Virus record (IMG/VR): IMGVR_UViG_3300027749_002255
Coordinates: 1 to 29,105 of that record
Reading direction: 5' to 3' (one strand)
DNA from: a virus
Length of the DNA stretch: 29,105 nt
This document shows positions 23,201 through 29,105 of the stretch, in pieces. The notes beneath the pieces were generated by a model. It did no database searches. It was not told the origin of the DNA and saw only the letters and a list, made by a program, of their open reading frames with translations. Position 1 is the first letter of the stretch; the number at the start of each line of letters is the position of its first letter. A program made the translations under genes and the position numbers.

Positions 23201-26200
23201 GTAGATCCTTCTTCAGGTAAAACTGTTCCATATCTAACACCTAGACCTCCAGCAAAATTCCCCCAATTAACTGAACCGCCAGGTAATACAGAATCTAATC
23301 TTGCAGATAATGCATCAGTTTTCCAGAATTCAAGTTTTGGATTAGTATACGAGTAAAATTCTAATTTATAACTAGTATTGGTCATTTGATAGAAGTTTAC
23401 TACGGCACCGCCGGTGATGTTTTTTGTTATATAGTAATATTCATTGGTAGGGTATGGTCCTACGATTGGAATTCCAGTAAGCATTGGCAAAGTTTCGCCA
23501 TCTTTAAATATTTCAATTTTAGTAATTTCATCATACTGCAACATTATGTCAACTTCTATATGATTGGTATCATCAGGGATAAATGTTTCAGATATATGAT
23601 CTAACAATACACCATCCTTATCAATACTACCTAGCATAGAAGATATTGTAATGCTTGCTTCACCGTAAGTGAGTATTGTAGCTGTGGTAGATAATACCGA
23701 GCTTGCTTTTACAACAAACTTATTTGCGTCTACAATTTCTGAAACAAAATAAATTCCATTAAATTCTGTTTGCTCAATTCCGTCTATTAAAATCATATCC
23801 CCGGCTACAATTGCTCCATTAAAAGGAACAACAGTTATAACAACAATATTAGAATTAATATTAGTTGATGTTGATCTAACAGATTTAATTGCATAGTAAG
23901 GCTGACTTATTGTAATTGAATTGTTAGAAGTATTAACCGAACTAACTACAGTGTCTTTACGTAGGTAAGAAGTTGGTGAATTTAATAAACTAATTATTTG
24001 TCCAACAACAATATCAGTAGTTGTATTAAGATATAATGTGGTATCGCCAGCGGCAACCGAACTTACTAATTTTGCAGATGCATAATATCCTACGCTATCA
24101 CTCCAACCTGAGGAAGCTGGGTCGTATGTTCCTAATCCCCGAACAGTATCCCATGCTGGAGAATAATCAAATGGTAATCCTTGAATAACATTACTAGGAT
24201 ATATAACACCATCCATTAACGATGATAATGGAACAGTGGCAGTATACAAATTCTCTATTCTGTCAACTGCTGTGTATAAATCAATGTTTTTTCTATATGT
24301 TATTTTGAATACCTGAGTTGCTGTAGGAATATAATTTAAAAATACAAATCTTGAATATTTTTTTGTATATCCATTATATTCTTCAGTGTAATACTCTATT
24401 GTATAATCAGTTGATAATATTAATTGTCCATCAAGACTTGGAATGATGTTTTCTTTATTAGAATCCGCTAGTATAGATAATACAAATTTATTTTCATTTC
24501 CTGAACATATAAATTTGTCAGTAACATTAACTTTGCCTATTTCTGATAAAGAATTAACTCTGTCAAATTTTAATCCTATAATATTTTTTCTTGTTGTTAA
24601 ATTTAATAAAGATACAGATGCAGTTGCGGTAGAAGTAACATAAGGGCCACCTCCTGATATTGTAATAGTTGGAGTTTCTGTATAACCTGCGCCTGGATCT
24701 GTTATAAGTATTTGATAAATTCCACCATTTCTAACATATGCTTCGGCTGTGGCAATTGAAGTAACATTTGCGCCGCCACCGGATATCGTAATTGTTGGAC
24801 GTTGAGTATACAATGTACCAGGGTCTGCAACTATAATGGTACCAACACAATAACTATGATTATCATTCCATGACACCGAAGGTGCATCAAAATCAGTCGA
24901 TGACATTGCATAACCTTCGTTAGGTTGATCTTCTAAATAAGAATACTTAGATGTAAATTTTCTTATATTGGTATGATATGGTTTAACTTCTTCAATATAA
25001 TTTTCAAAATATTTCTCATTGTCTAATTTATATACGGGACGCTGATCTAACTTGCCAATTGTATTATAAACATCAATGAACGATGTTTTAAATGCCCAAT
25101 CTAACATTTTTTGTTCTGTCAACGAATACTTAACTGCTTTAAAAAAGAATAAATTCCAATTAACTTTAAGATTACCAACAAATATATTGTCCTTCAATGC
25201 TAGTAGTATATGATATAATTCTGCATCAGGTACCTGATCATATAATGTATCTTCTAAGGTAGCAGAATCATATGAAACATTTATATTGGCAAAATTCCAT
25301 ATCGAGTCAAGTATTTGTATTGTTCCATTTTCTATGTAAACAAAGTTATAAGATTTATTAAAATCTCCAATCTCTGTATCTTTTAATTTTTCAATAATAG
25401 CATATCGTCCATCACCTATGTTTTTAATTAATACATAGTCGCTGACATTTACATTGGCTAATGTATTAATTTCAGAAGCAGAATTAATAACATACGTATA
25501 ATCTTTAAATTTACTATAGGTGCTGCTAATCCAATCAGTATATTTCCAATACGATCTAGTGTCATACTTTTGATTTCCAATTTGGTACCAGGTGCGATAA
25601 TTGTAATCAAATATCCATTTAGTCCAACGACCTTTTGCATCTACATCTGCTATTGTAATAGCAGTGAATGGTCGGACAATTAATTTAGGAGATGTGATAT
25701 AACCGTGGCCGGCATTAGATATTACAACATTTATAACTTCACCATTGCTGTTTATCTCTGATAGAAGTTCTGCGGCCTCGCCGGTGGTTGAAACTACAGT
25801 AATTGACGGTGCTATAAGATATCCAAATCCTGGATTAATTATTTCTACAGATATTATTTTTCCATTATTAACAAAACATTTTAATGTTGTTTGTTCAAAT
25901 AAAGTGGTATCGATTTCATTACGTACAATAGTATCATCAACAAGTATATCATATTCTCTATAGAACGGATCTGGTATTGCATCATAACTATTTAAATTTT
26001 CAAAATTGTAATTACCTGTTATTTTTTCTTTTATTAAAACAGAATTAGCAAATGTAATTTGATTTCTTAATGCTTCTATTCTGTTTTTAAATAGTGTTTG
26101 TTGTGGACGAATACCAATACCATATCTATTTCTATATGTGGTATTAGTTGCAGGAACAACATTGCCTAATTGGTCATGACCTAATAAACTATCTATTAGT

Positions 26201-29105
26201 TTCTTTTCCAATAAAGTAGGCGGCATACTATTTTCATTACCTTCTGACATTAACTCCCATTCAGTATGTCTTGGTATTTCACTCTTATTAGAATTAATAG
26301 CAATATTTGCATTTATTCTATCACTTATTAACATTGATTGTACATTTGCAAATGCTACTGCATCTTTAGATAATATTTCTACAAATTTTAATCCATTTGA
26401 AATTGGATCAGCAATAATACTAGCAACTTGATAACTGCTTATTCTTCTATTATTATTTGATTCAGGAACAATTACTTTATTTTTTACCCAAAAGTAATAA
26501 ACATTTTCAAATGAACGAGTTACATTATTAAACAATTGTTTAACAGATAAAATACTATTATCAGGATATTTTGGTTGTCCGCTAATACCACGAGTTAATC
26601 CATCATTTGTATCTGCTTGAGACGCCCACTCACTAGGCAATAGATCAGATTTAACCCACTCATAGATATCAATAGTTGCACCTGGGAATAATTTACCCCA
26701 GTTATTTTTTCTAAATATTTCGTCGCCTTGCTCATAATATTGATATTTTGCTGTGCTTAGGTCCCACCACAATTCTCCAACATGATCATCTATCCAACTA
26801 AGATTGCTGTCAACAATGGCTGTTGAGTTTCCAATTGAATAAACAGCAGGATCAAATGACGATTTGAATTTTAATTCTTGTTCGGCAATTCCTGCAACTT
26901 TACCTTTCAATGGATCAATAACATCTAAATATTCTATAACTTCTTCTTTGAAAGAATCTATTAATGCAACTCTATCAATAGTCAACACATCAACTAGGTC
27001 TGGTTGTTCTCTTAAAAGTTTTAGACCACTAACTGTTAAATCTGATTTTCCAAATTGATAAAACTTTGATGGTCCAGTTGTTGAAGGAGCTCCTACATAT
27101 ATACTATTATTAGTAACTGCAACCGAGTATCCAAACTTATCTCCAGGTACCGGTGAAGGATCTAATATTTCTTCTGCTTGAACAAATGACCCATCTATGT
27201 TATAATAAACAAATACAGTTCCTGAATCTTGGTCAGATTCCGTGAAATTTGTAGTTCCATTATCAAATGTAGTTTTACCATCTTTAAAATTTACATCAAA
27301 TTTTAACGGAATGGTTCCATTAACGCCTACTGCACTTATCACTAATTTATTATTATTACTAATAGCTATAGATTTACCAAATTTTAAATCGCTATGTTTT
27401 AATGGGTTGTCGATAACTTGATAAAGATTATATGTAAAATCTACAGATGGTAATGCTTCTAATCTTTGATTGCGATAAATTGCAGCATTAGTAGGATTAC
27501 TTAAATTATTAGCAATAATTGTTTGATTGAAAATATCAAACGTACTACTGTCTAGTCCAGCAATCATCCAACGTCTTATTTGTGTTTCTGTAGGATATAA
27601 AGGAGCATTAGCATTGGTTTGATATGCAGCAATAACAGCAGCTCTTGTGGATTTTATATCTATTGTATCTGCTGCTCTGGCTGTATCAATAGCAGCAGCA
27701 AGTGTTGGATCATTAGTTCTAACAGTTTTATTTAGACTATCAAAATTAGTAAGTCCTTGAACCATCCAATAATTTATTGATGTTTCTGTAGGGTGCAATT
27801 CAGCCAGTATATTAGTAGCATAGGCCAATATTACTTGAGCTCTGGATGCCTTTGGATAGTCGGCGGCACGAGCCTGAAGCCAGGTTAAATATACATCGGG
27901 ATGAATTTTGCTATCAAGTGTTACAGCAGCGTTAAATGCTCCTAATGTATCATTTGTTGCAACTATGTATCCTAGTCCAACTGTCATCCAAAATCTTATT
28001 TCTTGTTCAGATGGATATGGATTAGCATCAAGATTATTTTGATAAGCAGCTATTACTTCTGCTCTGGTAGATTTTATTTTTGCACCGGTATTGCCTACAG
28101 CATCTGCGGCTCTGGCCGCATCAATAGATGTTGCAAGTGATGGACTAGATGTTCTGCGAGATTCGACATCAGTATTGAAAGTGATATTGTCTGTTCCAAG
28201 ACCAGATGTCATCCAAGATATAATATCGCCGTTACTAGGAATTACTTCTGCATGTAAATTTAAAGCATATGCATATATTACCTGCATCCTAGTTGATAGA
28301 TACGGCGAAGGAGCAGCAAGGGCAGCTCGTTGAGCAAGATTAGTTGAGTATGCAGATGGATACAAGGTATTGTTGTATGCAATTTCTGCAGCAAATCCGT
28401 TTGAACTAGATCCTAATCCTTTTAACATCCAATATCTAATTTCTTGTTCAGACGGATATAACGGAGCATAGACATTTGTTTGATATGCGGCAATAACGGC
28501 AGCTCTTGTTGAGTTTATCCCAACAACATCTGCTGCACGTTCTTTATCCACTGCCGCTGCTATTGTAGGACTGGCTGCTCTCTCATTATTAATTGTTGCA
28601 TCAAACGTATCGAGCCCTATTACTGTCCATACATGAATTTCTAAATCCGAAGGATGCAATGGAGCAAGTGAATTCTTAGCATATGCAAGTATTACTGATG
28701 CACGACTTGCTCTTATACCAAGACCAGTTCCAAATAATTTATAAATTGCAACTCTTCCGTGTGTACCAGTTAGTGATACTTTTATTTCTGGGGAAGAAAC
28801 TACAAGATATGACCCGTCGGAGGACATGGTAATACTTTCACCAAATGACGATTGACCATTAAACGGTGATGATATACTTTGGAACCAACGGAGATTTTTA
28901 TCATATAATTGCACAATACCTGTTGTATTGCTTATGGTATTGACATAATAAGGAGCACTAATAGCTACCAGAGATCCTTTAGAATTTCCAGCTATGCTAT
29001 ATCCAAATTGACTACCTGCATTTAAAGAAATAACCGAGTTAACATTAATACCTGCAGGATGTGCAAAAATATTTGTTGTTGGTGCAGCAGATTCTACTGC
29101 TGCTC
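20206..29105 (-). CDS. Giant virion protein with FG-GAP-like blades, internal repeat array and SGNH esterase domain (start outside the window)
   Basis: The frame is open from the TAA at 20206-20208 to the right edge, at least 2965 residues. A GTG at 28914 is probably internal, because codons to its right read AGSQFGYSIAGNSKG, an FG-GAP-like blade. Residue numbers here count from 28914. Further blades are SSFGESITMSSDG, DLKFGKSIAISNNN and GDKFGYSVAVTNN. Between the second and third blades sit six 65-76 residue repeats (67-488). A region near 26640-26670 reads YEWVKSDLLPSEW, seen in large tail proteins of aquatic T4-like phages as I recall. Two pairs of NPGxGY-like strand repeats follow. Near the C-terminus is an SGNH hydrolase: FGQSN with Ser2550, GAGESDS and WDHLHF (Asp2780, His2783). 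The end has LPDIYYYGGD and ITDDNDQPLEGY. Best call is a long fibre or baseplate-attached adhesin with deacetylase activity. Confidence 0.85.
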   Translation of the reverse strand, partial: AAVESAAPTTNIFAHPAGINVNSVISLNAGSQFGYSIAGNSKGSLVAISAPYYVNTISNTTGIVQLYDKNLRWFQSISSPFNGQSSFGESITMSSDGSYLVVSSPEIKVSLTGTHGRVAIYKLFGTGLGIRASRASVILAYAKNSLAPLHPSDLEIHVWTVIGLDTFDATINNERAASPTIAAAVDKERAADVVGINSTRAAVIAAYQTNVYAPLYPSEQEIRYWMLKGLGSSSNGFAAEIAYNNTLYPSAYSTNLAQRAALAAPSPYLSTRMQVIYAYALNLHAEVIPSNGDIISWMTSGLGTDNITFNTDVESRRTSSPSLATSIDAARAADAVGNTGAKIKSTRAEVIAAYQNNLDANPYPSEQEIRFWMTVGLGYIVATNDTLGAFNAAVTLDSKIHPDVYLTWLQARAADYPKASRAQVILAYATNILAELHPTETSINYWMVQGLTNFDSLNKTVRTNDPTLAAAIDTARAADTIDIKSTRAAVIAAYQTNANAPLYPTETQIRRWMIAGLDSSTFDIFNQTIIANNLSNPTNAAIYRNQRLEALPSVDFTYNLYQVIDNPLKHSDLKFGKSIAISNNNKLVISAVGVNGTIPLKFDVNFKDGKTTFDNGTTNFTESDQDSGTVFVYYNIDGSFVQAEEILDPSPVPGDKFGYSVAVTNNSIYVGAPSTTGPSKFYQFGKSDLTVSGLKLLREQPDLVDVLTIDRVALIDSFKEEVIEYLDVIDPLKGKVAGIAEQELKFKSSFDPAVYSIGNSTAIVDSNLSWIDDHVGELWWDLSTAKYQYYEQGDEIFRKNNWGKLFPGATIDIYEWVKSDLLPSEWASQADTNDGLTRGISGQPKYPDNSILSVKQLFNNVTRSFENVYYFWVKNKVIVPESNNNRRISSYQVASIIADPISNGLKFVEILSKDAVAFANVQSMLISDRINANIAINSNKSEIPRHTEWELMSEGNENSMPPTLLEKKLIDSLLGHDQLGNVVPATNTTYRNRYGIGIRPQQTLFKNRIEALRNQITFANSVLIKEKITGNYNFENLNSYDAIPDPFYREYDILVDDTIVRNEIDTTLFEQTTLKCFVNNGKIISVEIINPGFGYLIAPSITVVSTTGEAAELLSEINSNGEVINVVISNAGHGYITSPKLIVRPFTAITIADVDAKGRWTKWIFDYNYRTWYQIGNQKYDTRSYWKYTDWISSTYSKFKDYTYVINSASEINTLANVNVSDYVLIKNIGDGRYAIIEKLKDTEIGDFNKSYNFVYIENGTIQILDSIWNFANINVSYDSATLEDTLYDQVPDAELYHILLALKDNIFVGNLKVNWNLFFFKAVKYSLTEQKMLDWAFKTSFIDVYNTIGKLDQRPVYKLDNEKYFENYIEEVKPYHTNIRKFTSKYSYLEDQPNEGYAMSSTDFDAPSVSWNDNHSYCVGTIIVADPGTLYTQRPTITISGGGANVTSIATAEAYVRNGGIYQILITDPGAGYTETPTITISGGGPYVTSTATASVSLLNLTTRKNIIGLKFDRVNSLSEIGKVNVTDKFICSGNENKFVLSILADSNKENIIPSLDGQLILSTDYTIEYYTEEYNGYTKKYSRFVFLNYIPTATQVFKITYRKNIDLYTAVDRIENLYTATVPLSSLMDGVIYPSNVIQGLPFDYSPAWDTVRGLGTYDPASSGWSDSVGYYASAKLVSSVAAGDTTLYLNTTTDIVVGQIISLLNSPTSYLRKDTVVSSVNTSNNSITISQPYYAIKSVRSTSTNINSNIVVITVVPFNGAIVAGDMILIDGIEQTEFNGIYFVSEIVDANKFVVKASSVLSTTATILTYGEASITISSMLGSIDKDGVLLDHISETFIPDDTNHIEVDIMLQYDEITKIEIFKDGETLPMLTGIPIVGPYPTNEYYYITKNITGGAVVNFYQMTNTSYKLEFYSYTNPKLEFWKTDALSARLDSVLPGGSVNWGNFAGGLGVRYGTVLPEEGSTSIIIDGDSFLNERSGYAPEECVAGHVLDSLGINVYTKSENSNSTPTVITGSFPVRAGTTATYTLSVPKTEYAGIMVNFNGKILDRVANASEFTNSDQYYMFGNTIHLPQQTVSGIGGYTMVSIGSNHLLVDSNIEAVLGVTSAKVMGLLLSIYDVGTAYVLVDGHEIPQDTPASGDTKYYELTAYSKKNNRASVKVYGLDTNSHTIEAWFFQSKYTTFNRVHEETFTALAGQSTFNLLFVPGKIEPLSAQVLVEIDDGINGRRRLSPPWVSYYQITNSQLTFAIDNKNSSRTYTTEQVMVYANGIELRPGFDYTFDDINSTVTITSGLLSAGDVIAVVGLIDYDYIVVGNILQLTNTYPSDVNVKVISFTDHDNMLMRTERFSGTIERRYTLSFPVLSDNYVWVYVDGISLTARTEFEILDDMKTIQIGDLINVDSGSKITITTVNPQSHNDQIIGFRMFNDIFDRSHYKRISEYHSTTLSRALRHTDNEIHLSNGTGIIPPNPLTNNPGVVIIDGERIEFAEKDGNTLRGLRRSSLGTGPANFSAVGTQVIDQSSQQTIPYLDTILVQSTSTTSTTYIISTVTNANIGAGIILDPTIDAVNQVSVYYGGRQLRKTSLVVHDKFYDKPVYNPEPRTAYILMFGQSNIANYGDHIDSYTPDDRVKRLDINGNWEIAVSPGGPNRLATGYNWSTGSAVDIPGGPSGGNMDGRIGDVLLQSGKYDKVYIVNVAVGGIPIAWWLSTALPSDYLGGVPRREDDFPYVNNRLFERLQFAASKASELGFKFTHVLYGAGESDSIAPNITPSDVYQSRFAQLRTDLRSLGITAPIFISKTSYFVNPPYTVDSITNAQQTIVNNYSDVYLGPNTDLYGDSYRWDHLHFKTSGLNAIGNTWGNTIVNTLISFDPVAPEFSINTSTNELSLNISDYNGIATDITIIQKKGQLWTGTESLLTSNAIQAEFLRDRKSLLPDIYYYGGDSVLKDNDNAIITDDNDQPLEGY
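20510..21310 (-). other. SGNH/GDSL hydrolase domain within the giant gene
   Basis: Codes about residues 2536-2802 (from 28914). Block I is MFGQSN with the Ser nucleophile at 2550. GGIPIAWW supplies a Gly/oxyanion region, GAGESDS fits the third block, and WDHLHF has Asp2780 and His2783 in the DxxH spacing. The pattern is closest to carbohydrate acetylesterases of the sialate O-acetylesterase type. It probably removes acetyl groups from the host's surface glycan during attachment. Confidence 0.75.
24600..24840 (-). repeat. Second pair of NPGxGY-type strand repeats
   Basis: Codes DPGTLYTQRPTITISGGG and DPGAGYTETPTITISGGG in near-identical copies. The DNA also repeats imperfectly, with two copies of a GTAACAT...CCACC...GATAT...GTAAT segment about 120 bases apart, suggesting recent duplication or conversion. 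Confidence 0.75.
25660..25880 (-). repeat. First pair of NPGxGY-type strand repeats
   Basis: Codes two copies of a pattern NGKIISVEIINPGFGYLIAP and NGEVINVVISNAGHGYITSP, about 38 residues apart. It continues in the second pair at 24600-24840. These beta-strand/turn units recur in phage fibres and large tail proteins. Confidence 0.7.
27451..28716 (-). repeat. Six-copy 65-76 residue coding repeat in the giant gene
   Basis: Codes residues 67-488 (from 28914). Each copy has the form STRAAVIAAYQTN---PLYPSExEIRxWMxxGL. Copies 2, 4 and 6 (IAAYQ-N, YPS/TE-EIR-WM) resemble one another more than they resemble copies 1, 3 and 5 (I-AYA-N, HP or IP), so the array looks like three copies of a roughly 140-residue pair. 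The pattern somewhat recalls DUF4214-like repeats, but this is uncertain. Confidence 0.85.

Noticed and set aside
28912-28914. GTG as the true start of the giant gene
   Set aside because: The frame is open to the window edge, and the upstream codons encode another FG-GAP-like blade.
1-29105. tRNA genes, reverse transcriptase or diversity-generating element, integrase or attachment site, insertion sequence
   Set aside because: No gap is longer than about 90 bases, none shows a cloverleaf, and no protein has RT, integrase or transposase motifs; the variable fibres have no template-repeat partner that I can see.

Overview
The window is a compact, AT-rich piece of a tailed bacteriophage genome (Caudoviricetes). 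It most resembles the T4-like myoviruses of aquatic bacteria. The evidence is a T4 RNase H/FEN-type 5'-nuclease, a phage thymidylate synthase, two exact matches to the T4 late-promoter octamer TATAAATA, a block of long tail-fibre and tail-spike genes, and many small conserved-looking phage genes joined by ATGA or TAATG overlaps. No ribosomal, tRNA or other host genes are visible. Family assignments come from reading motifs by eye, with no database search.

Left block, + strand, 1-8356: one tightly packed gene run. It opens with the 3' part of a gene that may be a TGT/DpdA-type deazapurine transferase. Next come an unknown gene, a QueD-like T-fold protein, a small gene, a glycosyltransferase, a GalE-type sugar epimerase, a QueE-type radical-SAM 7-carboxy-7-deazaguanine synthase, a small gene, a class I methyltransferase, the FEN-type nuclease and four or five small unknown phage genes. 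The best reading is a nucleobase-hypermodification cluster of the 7-deazaguanine type. Sugar-transfer genes are embedded between its deazaguanine genes, so a glycosylated deazaguanine in phage DNA is a testable but unproven idea.

Middle block, + strand, 8353-12955: a MoxR-type AAA+ ATPase and a metallopeptidase-plus-VWA protein. Each has its own host-like sigma70 promoter, and a rho-independent terminator lies between them. A 5'-terminal stem-loop begins the ATPase message. Both genes favour the TTG leucine codon, unlike their neighbours. Three small or medium phage genes and thyA follow.

Right block, - strand, 12952-29105 (read right to left): host-recognition and virion genes converging on thyA with overlapping stop codons. 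In transcription order these are a giant protein (at least 2965 residues visible, start beyond the right edge) with FG-GAP-like blades, six internal 65-76 residue repeats and a C-terminal SGNH esterase domain; a collagen-like/pectin-lyase-fold tail spike with a self-cleaving S74 chaperone domain; a small structural protein behind a T4-like late promoter; and three paralogous fibre proteins that share an N-terminal module but carry different C-termini, one a tail-collar domain. Two predicted carbohydrate-active virion proteins point to a host with a surface polysaccharide.
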